From Stereocaulon alpinum (lineage: Eukaryota > Ascomycota > Lecanoromycetes > Lecanorales > Stereocaulaceae), in NCBI GenBank assembly GCA_018257865.1, contig JAEUBA010000033.1:186001-250000 (forward strand): a DNA stretch of 64,000 nucleotides, given 5' to 3'. Numbering within the stretch: position 1 is the first letter of the stretch; each line of letters begins with the position of its first letter. The position numbers and the translations under genes are program-made. Of this stretch, positions 1 to 11,720 are shown piece after piece. The notes beneath the pieces are model-generated. The model was given only the letters and a program-made list of their open reading frames with translations. It was not told where the DNA came from and made no database searches.

Positions 1-529
1 GTGTACCAGGTCTAGCTGCTCAGACAGCACACCGCCTCCTATGTATTCAATGAGTGGCTTAACTAAGGGAAGGAAGTTCCCGTTAGAGATTTCAAAGATG
101 GATTGGCTGGATAAAATTGGCCACGGAGTTCTGTGGAGGTGAGAGATTGGGAATTACTGGAAAGATGTTTAGAGTAGGACGCCTCCGGCGGTGAAAAAGC
201 TGGATCTATTGCTGGCATTGAAGGGTATATTTGTAGCGCACCGTATGGAAGTACTGCAAGTCGAAAGAAAGTTGATTCGTTTAGGTGGCTCCGAAGAATG
301 ATTTTTGGGCCTTCCACTGATGGGTAGACATGTAAATGACTCGCTGTAATCGAGTGGCCGAAGTTGCTGATTAGTGAAAGGGCTGTAGAGTGGATGGTAA
401 GCCTTCGTGGACATTCTTGAATCAGAAGGTCATGAGTGAGTGGGAGTTTTGCCAAGAAGCTACCCTGAAGGCAACGGATATACACAGTGCAAAGCTTATA
501 TGATCCATGGAATGCACTCACAGAGATGT
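1..529. other. left edge, no supported gene
   Basis: This stretch has a 152-codon open frame on the minus strand (63-521), but its translation matches no family I know, has no recognisable domain and no convincing splice sites linking it to the gene upstream. I treat it as downstream or intergenic sequence of the neighbouring minus-strand gene. A gene entering from the left cannot be excluded. Confidence 0.4.
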
Positions 530-1323
530 TTATGCACCAAGAGCTTGGTTTCTCAGTTCTTCATTCGTCTGAGACTTGCCCATTGTCATCACTTTCGTAA
601 GGTAGTTGCACCACTCTTCCGGTACTCCCTCGATTTTCACATTCTTGATTCCTTGCAGACTGGTCAAAGGTATTAAAACACACGGCTCCTTGCCTGTCCT
701 CAATCCTTCCTTTCCGATGTCCGCAAAGGCGACCTCCACACGGAGGAGGTTCCTTGAAAGGTGTAAGATACCGCAAAGGTTTTCCAAAGCGCACTTTACA
801 ACAGAGGCGATCTCCTCTTTCTTCACCAAGTCTGCAGGAGAAGGAAGAGCAAGTCCGTTTTCGTGCTCGAAGCCTAGGACGACGTAGAGTCTGACACTTC
901 TAATGAGGTGCACGGTCTTGCGGAGCTCTGAACTCCAATGTGATGGGACAGCAGCTATGCTGATGTGGTCCTTATAGGGGCTGACTGGTAATCCTATCTT
1001 GCAGCCGAGGAAGCTGCCTTCATTTAAAACAATGGAGACTGGATTGCGGTGGAAAATCACAGCGCGGCCTTCGTCATAAATTTGCCGATTCGTTCGTAGA
1101 AATGCTGGGAAGTATACTGTCGGAGGGTGGAGCCATGCTCCGTTTGTAGCACGCTGGTAGAGAAAGAAGTTTGAGCCAGCTATGACCAGCTCGTCATCTT
1201 TACTAATATCGCCACAGTAGGCGAAGATCTCATCCCGAATCCTATATATTGGTCAGTATCGGGCAAGGAACACTTTTGAGGAAAAGAAGCTTACTCTCTT
1301 GGGATGGCGAGCAAATGAGACAT
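530..1323 (-). CDS. 2EXR-like hypothetical protein, 246 aa
   Basis: Two exons on the minus strand, 1323-1295 and 1241-530, are joined over a 53-bp GTAAGC...TAG intron. The start is chosen because the spliced N-terminus reads MSHLLAIPREIRDEIFAYC. The pattern 'L-x-x-I-P-R-E-I-R-D-x-I', followed later by 'P-A-F-L-R-T-N-R-Q-I-Y-D-E-G', is typical of the fungal 2EXR / F-box-like hypothetical proteins found in many copies in Pezizomycotina. Their molecular role is unknown, and an F-box-like adaptor role is only a guess. There is no signal peptide or membrane segment. The rest of the protein shows no further domain. The spliced frame is open and divisible by three. Confidence 0.7.
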
Positions 1324-3223
1324 GCTGCGATAGGAGTGCATACCGGAGTCACAGAGCGGTTTGTCTGCTGTGCGTTGAGTGAGCAAGAGGTAGCGTGATG
1401 GTTTACTTGAAGTGATGTGACGTAGAATTGGGTACGTGTTAAGACCACATGAGATATCCGGACAATTTGTAAATGACTCGACTCAGTTTGCCTGGACGTT
1501 TTTCATATGAAAATCTGGACGGGAACTATCCTCACTAGCGATTTTCCTTCACGTAAATCAAATGCAGCCTTATCACAATGCCTGCGGAGTGTTCATGGCC
1601 AGCGAGCTACCTTCAGACTAGCGGCACTTGAGCGAGTGCGAGCTCACTGGCGGTGATCGTCCTAGTGGATAGTGCGGTCTTGATCCGCAAGCTGGAGGAA
1701 AACTTTTATCGACAGAGGAAGTGACCACGATCGTGTTTCATGAGTTGACAAGATACTCCACGAAATGCTGCATGTGACACCTGAAGCTCCTCAAACCTTA
1801 CAGTCTCGAGGAATTAGGGCATGGAAGATCGGCTAGGTGCTCGATCACATGGGGTAAGCTATGAGATGTCCAATCAAAACCCCATCAGCCCCTAACGTTT
1901 GTCCAGAGCGGCGAACTTCACTTTCTCATTTCAAGTCTAGTAGAGACTCGGCTCTCTCTTCCTCGGGTTGGCTCAACAAGTACGCACGACACCCACCAGT
2001 CACGAAACAAGAACTCGATCAAAAATAGCAGCCAACTATACTCCACCTCAAATATCCAACATTCAAGTTGCCCGTCATGAAGCCTATGACTACTCCTACA
2101 TGTGCTTGCACCCTTCAGCATGTCCCTTCTTTTGCGTTTCCTCGTACCTTTCTTGATTGCTCTGCCATTCACTCTCTGTTAATACTATAGGCCGTTGTAC
2201 ATGTTGATACAGGCCATGAATCTGGTGTTTGACAACCTCTTTTGTAGCGCAACAGCTCTCGCAAATCCCCCACTGATTTCACTTGACCTGGACCTAAAAT
2301 TCGTCCCAGTTTTCCTCCAGGTCACATTGATATGCCGTACATCCAGCAAGAAGTCTATGCATGCTGAGAGCCTTGCCATCTTCGGAATGATCACGAGCGT
2401 ACATTGTGAAAATTTGGCTCGAGCTTCTCCTTCTTTCAACTGTTGAGCTTGTTGGTTTGCATTGTTCATAGAGGTTGCAGTATATTGGAATGGAATGAAC
2501 TGATGCTTTGGAGGTCTTTGACCATTGCTCACTAATAATGAAATAGGAGAGAGTACGCTTTTGCAGCGACAGACATCATTTCGAGCACGGCAAGATACTA
2601 CCGAATTTGCTTCTTCTGAATTGATCTCGATTGGTGAGGTTCAGCGCTACTACCTCAAATTTGAGGGTTGTAGGCAAGCGAGCGATCGAGACCATACCGA
2701 CTGCTTCATAACGCAATGCAGCTGAAATGACTTGACAGAATGCAGCTGCAATCTCATTGAACACCCTGAATCTGCCAAAGAAGTAGAGGTAGAAGATACG
2801 GAATTCGGAAGTCACGCAATCCAGAAGGAAGCGCTCCAGAGAGGGGAAGGTAGTTCGTAGGCAGAACTGCGCCTACTCAGTCGCTAGCCGGTGACTTGCT
2901 CTTCACAAAGAGGACAGCTATCTAACGGCTGGTTTGACGAATTTAGTTCGCGTTTGCACTGATTTATACTGACCGGTTTACTGATCATATATAACAGTCT
3001 AACTCAGATGATCTTGTCATAGTTCAAGACTGTCTTTACTGCATATCGCGCTTGCCGGCCGCCAAACTACTTTAGGCAAGTGATCGGAGGAAATATCTCG
3101 TGCTCCGTCATAGCCTGGAGCTGGATACTCTACCACATTATTTCTCTATAGGAATACGAATTCTTCCTATTCATAGCCTCACAAGCTTACCCAATGTCCC
3201 ATGAAATAAGATAGGTTCCTTTC
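1324..3223. other. intergenic, no supported gene
   Basis: About 1.9 kb between the 2EXR-like gene and RIM2. Only short open frames (under 120 codons, both strands, overlapping each other) are present, with no family resemblance and no repeat structure. The last few hundred bases presumably hold the RIM2 promoter. I see no tRNA cloverleaf. Confidence 0.5.
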
Positions 3224-4471
3224 ATGACCTTCCCACCGGCGCCAGGAAAGCTTGAGCACGCGCAGATTCACAGCACTAATGATGCGCCGCTGACCCTGCC
3301 GAAGGAGACTGGAGACTTGCCACCAGACTTACATTCTCAAACTGCATCAATAAGGAGAGGAGAAACGCCTGTGACAAAGTCATGGGCGCATCTCGTCGCT
3401 GGAGGGTAAACCCATCCCGTTCTCAATCGCGTCGACAATATTGAATTGTGCTAGGATGGGCGGCATGATTGCTGCGACGCTCACATCTCCACTCGACGTA
3501 CTGAAAACCCGCCTTCAGTCTGACTTCTACCAATCCCAACTCGCTGCTACGCGAAATGCACGCGGTGTACCTCCTCACGCCACCTTGTCCTTACCTCGCA
3601 GCGCCGTCCTACACTTTCGTGAAACATTCCAATTATTGTTCTCGATACACCGAGTCGAGGGATGGCGGGCACTCTTCAAAGGCCTTGGGCCAAACCTAAT
3701 CGGTACAGTCCCTGCGCGGGCTATCAATTTCTATGCTTACGGCAACGGCAAGAGAATAATAAGTCAAAAGTTCAACCAGGGCCGAGAATCGGCTTGGGTG
3801 CATATGTGTGCAGCGGTCAATGCTGGTGTGATCACTGGTACAGTGACGAACCCCATATGGCTTGTCAAGACGCGACTTCAACTAGATAAGAATCAGGCTG
3901 AGAAGACTGGGATACCCTCGAACCGACAATACAAGAATTCAGTGGACTGCGTTAAGCAGACTCTGCGCGCTGAGGGAGTGAGAGGATTGTATCGGGGGCT
4001 CAGTGCGAGTTACCTCGGGATAACGGAGAGCACCTTGCAGTGGGTGTTGTACGAGCAATTGAAGCTGTACCTAAGTAGGCGGGAGGAGAGACGAGTGGCC
4101 TCAGGTAGAGCTTACACGTACTGGGACAAGACTGTCAACTGGACCGGCAATTTCGCTGGCGCTGGGACGGCCAAATTATTCGCAGCACTTGTCACGTATC
4201 CACACGAGGTTGTGCGAACGAGGTTAAGGCAGGCACCGCAGAAGAACGGTTTGATGAAGTACACGGGCATCGTGCAGTGCTTCACGACTATTTGGAAGGA
4301 GGAAGGCATGGCCTCATTATATGGAGGGCTCACACCACATATACTGAGAGTCGTGCCGAGCGCTGCCATCACGTTTGGAATGTGAGTTTCATCCATAGCT
4401 GCTCCTCGAAAAATCAACTGACACTCCATAGGTACGAGGTTTTCTTGAAGTTGCTAGGAGCCAAGGCTTGA
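3224..4471 (+). CDS. RIM2: mitochondrial pyrimidine nucleotide carrier RIM2
   Basis: Three exons (3224-3405, 3455-4381, 4432-4471) give a 382-residue member of the mitochondrial carrier family, close to the usual length of yeast Rim2. Family knowledge: Rim2 exchanges pyrimidine (deoxy)nucleotides across the inner mitochondrial membrane for mitochondrial DNA and RNA synthesis. The sequence shows three carrier repeats with signatures PLDVLKTRLQ (near residue 75), NPIWLVKTRLQ (near 210) and YPHEVVRTRLRQ (near 325). The 'W-A-H-L-V-A-G-G' lead-in to the first helix is typical of the Rim2 branch. Introns are 49 and 50 bp with GTAAAC and GTGAGT donors. The small last exon supplies only the conserved final helix end. 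No anomalies. Another nucleotide/folate-type carrier is the main alternative. Confidence 0.9.
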
Positions 4472-5019
4472 TATTGGAGGTCTTCATCCTACATAGCGAC
4501 ATGCCTTTCAGTATGGCAACGATCCATGTCTGGACTACCTTGGCACTCAAAAAGTCCATAATCCGGCATCTGTTTCTCAGTTAGGCTCTTCGCAGGGTCT
4601 TGGACACCTGCGTGTATGTAGGACGGCGCACTGTAAATTTTCCAACAGCGCTGTGGATGGTGGAGCCATTATAACCATGTACAACAGCACCACGCGACTA
4701 CCACATAGACCGGTTCTGGCAGGCATAAGTATGGGACAGCCTGGCTCGCCTGGAACTTTGATATAACATCTTCACTCTAGCTCAATGAAGAACGTACCAT
4801 CTTCAAACAATATCATCGTACAACAACGCCTTAATGAGAAGTAACAACAAAATCGTAGGCAATCCACGTAGGCTCCTCCCATCTGTCATCCACCACTCTA
4901 TCACCCTCGCTGTTTTGGTCAAAGATCGGACTTTGCTAATGTCCGGCGCTATCGACAATCGATAAGAACCTCGGTGAAGCCATGCATTAGTCCAACATCT
5001 ACAGCAAACAAATAGAGTC
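4472..5019. other. intergenic between RIM2 and the WD40 gene
   Basis: 548 bp between two plus-strand genes: 3' sequence of RIM2 and the promoter/leader of the WD40 gene. No gene, repeat or RNA seen. Confidence 0.5.
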
Positions 5020-7435
5020 ATGGCTACCTCTCAAACATCTGAACCAAGCCGGGCTGAACCTGCAAATTCCGCCAGCCGTGCTGCAAATAATTGTGATACC
5101 ACTAGCACAGAAGGTGAGTGGGAAGATGAGACAGATGATGACGACATGGATTTCGAGCCAACGACAGATGAGAGCGAAGACGCCGAATTCTTCGATCCTA
5201 CCGAAGACGTCGAGGCAGATTTCCACGGTATAGTCTCTAACTGCTGGGAAAATGCTTCCCTTTGTGTTCTAGTTTGCAGCTTGCTAATCTGACCGCCTGC
5301 TGATTAGACGCTGAGGAAAGAATGAGTGGGCTAGAGGTTGAATTCGCCGTTGATGGTAGAGAAAGCGAAACGCAAGATGACGAAGGAGGGAACGAGACCG
5401 AGACTGGGGAATCGCAGACTCAGTCGTCCATAGCCGAGGCGAGACCGACACGCATACAAGGTAGACCACCTCCAAGAGAACGCAGATCTACCTTGCTAAG
5501 GCTGCGAGCAGTTCCAACACAGTTGATGCAGCTCCTTGGCCACGCCGGCTTGCACCGAATGTTTGCCAGTCGCAATGATGGTGGCGGAGGGATTACTCTG
5601 CAAATAGACGATGACGAGCTAGCTGATGGTTTCGGCATTCTTGGATCCCGACGAAGACGGCGAGCGAGGAGTACAAAAAACCATTTTCCAGCAGTACCAA
5701 GTGAGATCGGGCAAAAATTGATGGATGGTGGTGTGTTTGGAACGAGCGAATACTATCGGGACAGTTTAAGAAAGAAGAATAAAAAGTTAGCAAGAAAGCT
5801 AATGAGTCGAGAGTTGGGCAATGACCGGAACCACTCTACACGTGCAAACAGTGCTGTATCACAGGTATAACGTGCAATTGCCGGACTCTATATCGCTCAG
5901 ATTGACTGACGTTCATAGGGCATGATACCTTCCTCGAATGCGGACACAATCATACATTATAATTCTCGATGTTACTCCGGTCAGTTCTCTGAAGACGGAA
6001 ACTTCTTTTTCTCTTGTGCACAAGACTTCAAGGTCCGAATGTACGACACCTCGAACCCGTACAACTGGAAATACTACAAGACTGTATTATATCCTTTTGG
6101 TCAATGGACCATCACGGATGCTTCTCTGAGTCCGGACAACAAGTGGCTGGCGTACAGCTCGATTCGAAGTATAGTTTGCCTTGCACCTACGGATCCAAGC
6201 TCCAGTGGGGACCCCTTCCTTTGCGACTTCTCGGATATGGGAGGGAGGGGAAGCGGGAGGCGTAGAGGTTTTCACGGAGGGTATAGCCAATTTGGCGTGT
6301 GTATATCTACGATCTTGCTTATGGGGTGCCTCGGTGGCTGACTTTTTCCATAAGATATGGTCAATACGCTTTTCCGGTGACGGTCGAGAGATCGTTGCTG
6401 GCACATCTGATCATTCCGTGTACGTCTACGATCTCGAGACTCGTCAATCGATTCTTAGAATTCCCGGACACAACGACGACGTCAATGCTGTTTGTTTCGG
6501 AGACCAGTCGTCGCCACACATTCTTTACTCTGGCTCTGACGATACAACCATCAAGGTTTGGGATCGCCGCAGCATGGGTGACAGTCGGGAAGCTGGCGTT
6601 TTTATGGGTCACACGGAGGGGTTGACCTACGTCGACAGCAAAGGAGATGGCAGATACGTTCTCAGCAATGGGAAAGATCAGACAATGAAGTTGTGGGATC
6701 TACGAAAGATGATGCCTACAGAGAGAGCCTCATCACTTGATCCAGCCCGCTATACCACATCCTTTGACTACCGCTTCATGACTTATGATGAGAAAGACTA
6801 CGTTCCACATCCTCATGATTGCTCGCTTGTTACATACAGAGGCCACCGAGTCCTGAAGACCTTGATAAGATGCCACTTCTCCCCACCTGGCAGCACAAAT
6901 TCAAGGTATGTTTATTCTGGTAGCGAGGATGGCAGCGTCTACATCTACAACTTGGACGCGACGTTGGCTGGAAAAGTGGACGTCAATCAAGCAACACACC
7001 ATTCTCGTCCCAGAGATCCCGACTTATACATGAGTACATATGCACCCGAAGAAGGCAGAAGCAAGGGGTCGTGGAAAACGTGCGTTCGTGATGCAAGTTG
7101 GCATCCTAACGCACCTGTGATTGCTGGTAAGTCTGCCTTTCTCAAGTACGCCTTATGTTTCCTGAAGGCACAATTGCTGACGGGTTACAGCAACATCATG
7201 GAATGGCTGGGGCATGTCTACAGGAACTTGTACCACTCACAGTTGGAATGATGGCGCAGAGGATGATGAAGGCGAGCCGAAAATGGGCTTGAGAGTTGAC
7301 CAGCGACTCGAAGTGGATGATGACCTTTACGATAATAGATTGCGTAGTGGGGGACTAACGGGCGCCTACAGATCGAGGTTGAGGAGCCGACGAGTCCCTG
7401 CTGCAGACGACGATGACGGCCCTTCGCCTTGGTAG
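5020..7435 (+). CDS. WD40-repeat protein, DCAF11/LEC14B family
   Basis: Five exons (5020-5227, 5308-5864, 5919-6296, 6355-7126, 7191-7435) give 719 residues; the phases close exactly. The first ~180 residues are acidic and disordered, followed by an Arg-rich stretch. From about residue 255 the WD40 propeller begins with a 'Y-S-G-Q-F-S-x-D-G-N-F-F-F-S' blade. Later blades end in 'TIKVWDRRS' and 'TMKLWDLRK'. The final blade is completed by the last exon, with the conserved 'S-W-N-G-W-G' segment. The order and blade sequences match the DCAF11 (Wdr23)/plant LEC14B family, substrate receptors for the CUL4-DDB1 ubiquitin ligase. A ligase role here is inferred from family only. The fourth exon uses an AAG acceptor (6352-6354). 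The gene is convergent with RPL21. Confidence 0.85.
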
Positions 7436-7812
7436 GGAATGGGGCTTACGGGATAACTTGCCTTTGGAAGGTAGCCTTGCCATAGTTCATCCTGAACATC
7501 AGGGTGTTGGGGCAGTCCGTGGTTGTATATGAGATTCAATTGGTTAGCATCTCAAGGAGTATATTGTCACTGTGTTAAAGTTATCTACGCCCTCCATTTT
7601 GCAAGCCAGGCATTTGCGAAGGCGTTCTGAAAGGCTATGTAGGAGTACATGGACCTTGAGCATTCAAAATTGTCATAGCTCTATAGCCCACAGAATACAT
7701 ATTCAACATTTTAATAGACACACCTCACTTCAGTAACATAGACTCCTGCTTGGGTGTAGATTTGGATTTCTCCGTAATGTTTCATTGCTCACACCACTAC
7801 GATCAATATCGT
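7436..7812. other. convergent 3' intergenic region
   Basis: 377 bp shared by the 3' ends of the WD40 gene (+) and RPL21 (-). No gene or repeat seen. Confidence 0.5.
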
Positions 7813-8451
7813 CTAAATCGTAGTCTCATAAGCAATCGGTACCACAGTCTCCACTCCCATCTTCGCATCCACCGTCCTCGCCTCTCTTGGCCCCAACGGC
7901 TGCCTCTTTAGGAACATGTGCGTCCCCTCCGCCTTCGCCTTCTGCTTCTTTCCAGCATTATCTTTTACCCGGTTGATGAACTCCTCTCTCGATCTCGACA
8001 GGGAAACGTGCTCAATTCGGACATTGACACGCTTCTCGATATATCGGTTACCGACTCGCTTGTAGATTATGACGCCAACGGCAGATTTAGTAACATTGTA
8101 GATGACGCCGGTTTTGCCGTGGTAGACTTTGTGGGGCATGCCTTTTTGGACGGCACCATTGGCTTTGATGTCGACGATGTCTCCGACTCTGCCTCTGAAT
8201 TTAGTATAGATTGATAGAATCGACATTTTGCGAGGGGATACGGACTTGTATTGACGTAAATAGGTCGACAGCTTGATCATACCCTTCTTCTTGAATTGGC
8301 GAGAGAAGGCATACTGCAAGCTTTGTTAGTATTCGTGATCGCAGCAGTGGTTTGTGTGAAAGCCGCAAGCTGTGCTTTTCGGCAGAGTTTGGGATGAGAG
8401 AGGCAGTCGACATACCCGGGTGCCGGCGCGGAGACCAGCTGAGTGACCCAT
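7813..8451 (-). CDS. RPL21: 60S ribosomal protein L21 (eL21)
   Basis: Three exons on the minus strand (8451-8416, 8313-8246, 8188-7813) give 159 residues, the standard eL21 length. The start MGHSAGLRAGTR is the conserved eL21 N-terminus of this first exon. 'GDIVDIKANGAVQKGMPHK' and the following 'Y-H-G-K-T-G' are family hallmarks. It is a structural component of the large cytosolic ribosomal subunit. Intron 1 (8314-8415, 102 bp) uses GTATGT. Intron 2 (8189-8245, 57 bp) uses the unusual donor GTCCGT, forced by the conserved junction Tyr-Lys-Val-Gly-Asp. It is divergently paired with RPS9 across about 205 bp. Confidence 0.95.
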
Positions 8452-8656
8452 GATGGTTGTTGAGTCGTCGGTGATGGACTTATTCTACCTACTGTGTATC
8501 TCTTCTACCAGTTCGGAAAGTCGAAGTGCGATTTGAAGATCCTCGCTAAAGTGGGCGCTAAACTCTTTCGGCTCCCACAACTACTCCCACCTAGACACTT
8601 GCCAGTTCCCACTCCTCTCTCACAGCTACCAACAACACCAAACCACAGTCGCAATC
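8452..8656. promoter_or_regulatory. shared promoter of RPL21 and RPS9
   Basis: The two ribosomal-protein start codons face away from each other with only 205 bp between them, so both promoters must lie here. The half next to RPS9 (about 8570-8650) is rich in C and T with repeated 'ACTCCCAC'-like runs, as in pyrimidine-rich leaders of highly expressed fungal genes. No specific transcription-factor site could be identified by eye. Confidence 0.6.
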
Positions 8657-9617
8657 ATGGCGCCTCGCTCGTACAGCAAGACATACAAGGTGCCGCGTCG
8701 TCGTAAGTGATATTAGTGATGATGATGTTCCACCCTGCCCCCATGCCCTCGTGTGCAGCTCCTGGCCCCTCAAAAAGAAACCTTTCAAGCATCATCTTTC
8801 TACGATATCTCGCTGATCATCTTGACAGCCTTCGAGGCCGCTAGATTGTACGTTTGTTCCGGCCACTGAGCACAAGCTTGTCTTTGCTTCATGTCGATGC
8901 AGTCAAACTAATTGTCCTCTAGGGACTCTGAATTGAAGATTGTTGGCGAATGTAGGGCCACCTTGTCCTCTTGAACTAAGTTGACAATCACTGACTATGC
9001 AACGTGCTAGATGGCCTTCGTAACAAGCGTGAAGTGTGGCGTGTTATGCTCACCCTCTCCAAGATCCGTCGTGCTGCACGGTCAGCCCATCTTTCCCTTA
9101 TGATTATTCTACATCAGCTAATGCAAGATTGGACATGTAGTCAACTTCTGACCATGGAAGAGAAAGACCCCAAGCGCCTCTTTGAAGGCAATGCACTCAT
9201 TCGTCGTCTCGTCCGTGTTGGTGTCCTAGACGAATCCCGCATGAAGCTCGATTACGTGCTAGCTCTCAAGGTGGAGGACTTCTTAGAGCGGAGACTGCAA
9301 ACTTGTGTGTACAAGCTTGGTTTGGCAAAGAGCATCCATCATGCTAGGGTCTTGATTAGGCAGAGGCACATCCGGTGAGTTCGTTGGGTTTGGGGTACAT
9401 GATGTTAGGAATCAAGGTTAATGAGGATATTCATAGTGTCGGTAAACAGATCGTCAATGTCCCCTCCTTCGTCGTCCGTCTCGACTCCCAGAAGCACATC
9501 GATTTCGCTCTCACTTCGCCGTTTGGAGGAGGACGTCCTGGGCGTGTGAGGAGAAAGAAGGCTAGGGCTGCAGAGAAGAAGGATGAGGGTGACGGTGGTG
9601 AAGAGGAAGAGGAGTAG
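8657..9617 (+). CDS. RPS9: 40S ribosomal protein S9 (uS4)
   Basis: Six exons (8657-8702, 8829-8847, 8923-8951, 9011-9080, 9141-9374, 9437-9617) give 192 residues, the usual length for eukaryotic uS4. The N-terminus MAPRSYSKTYKVPRR is diagnostic, and the S4 RNA-binding domain is visible around 'LGLAKSIHHARVLIRQRHIR'. The C-terminus is an acidic Glu-rich tail. It is a structural small-subunit protein involved in translational accuracy. Exons 2 and 3 are only 19 and 29 nt, and the donor of intron 4 is GTCAGC. The boundaries are fixed by conservation of the protein. It is convergent with SLU7. Confidence 0.95.
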
Positions 9618-9818
9618 GGGAGGAGCAGGCAAAAGCATGATGTCTTCGGATGCTACCGGATATCTGACTATAATATTGCTGGGATGTCTTTGTAGCAATC
9701 AAACATAGCGACAATTCATTCAAGACATGCATGCAAGTTATCATCTTGTGATCTTCAATCGCAGCTAAGTATGTGGATATTGTCTAACGCCAACGCTATG
9801 CAGCAAAGTTGATAATCT

Positions 9819-11264
9819 TCATACGCTCAGCTCGTCCTTGCCTAAGAACTTCGCCATAGGATCGTCGGCGACTGCTTTCGACCTTTTATAAGCCTCGAGC
9901 TCCTCTTCGTTCACACCACCCTTCATCTCCATAAGCGTTCGCTTCTTTACCATCCCTTGCGGCTTCTCGTCCACATTATTCTTGCTATTCTTGGCTTCTT
10001 CGGCTTCCGCAGAGTCATCTAGTGTCCGTTCAATAGCTTCCATATTTGCCAGCGCCTCCAGCTCCGCACCAGTCCGCCGTTGATTAGCTTCTTCAAATGC
10101 CAGCTTTCCTTGTTCACCTGTACAGTAGCTGTTCTTGATAGTAGAATGACAGCAAGAGTAGCCCCACTGAAAGCTCGCCCACCAGCTACCCCAAACGGAA
10201 GTGTGGTTATTGACGATCACATCCTCTGCATACTTTGATTTCGCTTCTGCCTTCGGTGCACCTTTGATAGCGCCCGTCTCGTCATATTCCACATACCGCT
10301 CATTCTCTACGACAGCCATATCCCGAAGCTGTGATGGTTGAAGATGCTTCTCTCCGCCGTATTTTTCTAGCAAAAGTTTTCGTTGTGCTTCTCGTTTAGC
10401 ATCCTTATCAGCCTTCTCTTTCCGTAGGAAGTACTCCCCAGAAGTAGGATTGGCTTGTACGTGAATTTTGTCTTTGTCGCCTCGCTCTTGCGATTCCCAA
10501 GCGTACTTCTGTGCCTTCTCAAACTCTGCTGCATCACCTGAAGCTCTCATGAAGTTGTCTTCCGCGACTAAGGCAGAGGCCTGGTCAGCTTGGGCACCCA
10601 TATCCACCATCGATCTTGTCTTAGGATCGTACTTCGCCGAGTCGAGGTCCAGGTTCAATAAGTATTTTGCGGTATCCTCTCGTAATCGAAGGTTCCTTGT
10701 AGCAGTACTCTGCTGTCTCCCCATGTCGGTCTCCTCGTCGTACTTTGCTTCCTCTTGTTCGCTCTTTTGACCGTCTTCTCCATCTTCCGCCACCAGCTTT
10801 CTTTCATCTACTGTCGCCGCTCCTTTCATCTTCTTCTTGAGCTTCTCTAATTCCTCATACTCTTCAATGACATTCTGATACTCTTGCGCATCATAGCCAT
10901 TCCACCGATCTCTCTTTGCGTCCCATCCTAGTTCCACATCCTGTACGACTTCGTCTGCTTGAATGTCCTTACCAGTCCATCTCGCGCCTTTAGCTCGCGG
11001 CCTACTCAAACACTCCTTCGTCTTATGTGTCATCGCTCCGCAATTCTCGCAGGCGCCTTTGCGGAACTTTGTAGCGGCAGGACCAAGCCGTTTGCCTCTA
11101 TCATACCATTTTGACTGGTCTGGAGTAGATGTTTGCAGACGTTGATGTTCAAGATAGTCATTCTCACTGTCCGCGGATTCAAGGTAGAAGGGCTTCTTCG
11201 AGATGAAGGAGGGAATATATTCGTTTTGTTCTTTCTTCGCTGGTTCGGCCGGCTTGCGAGACAT
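9819..11264 (-). CDS. SLU7: pre-mRNA-splicing factor SLU7
   Basis: An intronless 481-residue frame. Slu7 acts in the second catalytic step of splicing, in 3' splice-site choice. Evidence: the conserved N-terminal 'EYIPSFISKKPFYL', a CCHC zinc knuckle with Cys72, Cys75, His80 and Cys85, and the family segment 'NNHTSVWGSWW' with nearby Cys-Cys-His. The central and C-terminal parts are charged and helical, as usual. Length agrees with filamentous-fungal Slu7. It is divergent from REV3 across 456 bp. It is notable that a splicing factor in this intron-rich region has no intron of its own. Confidence 0.95.
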   Translation of the reverse strand: MSRKPAEPAKKEQNEYIPSFISKKPFYLESADSENDYLEHQRLQTSTPDQSKWYDRGKRLGPAATKFRKGACENCGAMTHKTKECLSRPRAKGARWTGKDIQADEVVQDVELGWDAKRDRWNGYDAQEYQNVIEEYEELEKLKKKMKGAATVDERKLVAEDGEDGQKSEQEEAKYDEETDMGRQQSTATRNLRLREDTAKYLLNLDLDSAKYDPKTRSMVDMGAQADQASALVAEDNFMRASGDAAEFEKAQKYAWESQERGDKDKIHVQANPTSGEYFLRKEKADKDAKREAQRKLLLEKYGGEKHLQPSQLRDMAVVENERYVEYDETGAIKGAPKAEAKSKYAEDVIVNNHTSVWGSWWASFQWGYSCCHSTIKNSYCTGEQGKLAFEEANQRRTGAELEALANMEAIERTLDDSAEAEEAKNSKNNVDEKPQGMVKKRTLMEMKGGVNEEELEAYKRSKAVADDPMAKFLGKDELSV

Positions 11265-11720
11265 GATGTGGGTTTCAAGAATTCATGAGAGTAAGTACGA
11301 TGTTATTCTACAGGAGATGAGCTGGGACTCAGCCGTTGAGTACTGAACCGTTAGGACTAGGGTGCTTCTGTAATGTACACCTGTAATCCTCCTGCAAGAT
11401 GTACAAGATTCTAATAATACAAGTCGAGACTAGAAAGATGTTGTCTTAGTAAGAGTTTCCAGAGAGGTTGACAGCTCTGCACTAGAATCAAGATTGTGTA
11501 TCATTCCAGCGGAGCAAGTGGAGTGGGATGACAATCGCAGAGACGGACCAAAGCTTGGCACGTGATCTCGTTCTGCGGAACTTTAAAGGCGCGTCATCGT
11601 CTCTTTCCATTCAAGCGTGTTATTTTACACCCGACTCCTCACTTTTTGCTCTTCGTGGACTCTTTACACTATGCACTTGGATTTACTTTGCTCTATGAGC
11701 TTCTCTACCCTAGATCTTCC
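11265..11720. promoter_or_regulatory. divergent promoter region SLU7 / REV3
   Basis: 456 bp between two start codons facing apart, so it carries both promoters. No distinct motif or extra gene was recognised. Confidence 0.45.

Noticed and set aside
63..521. 152-codon open frame on minus at the left edge
   Set aside because: No homology, no domain, and no splice connection that makes sense; probably non-coding.
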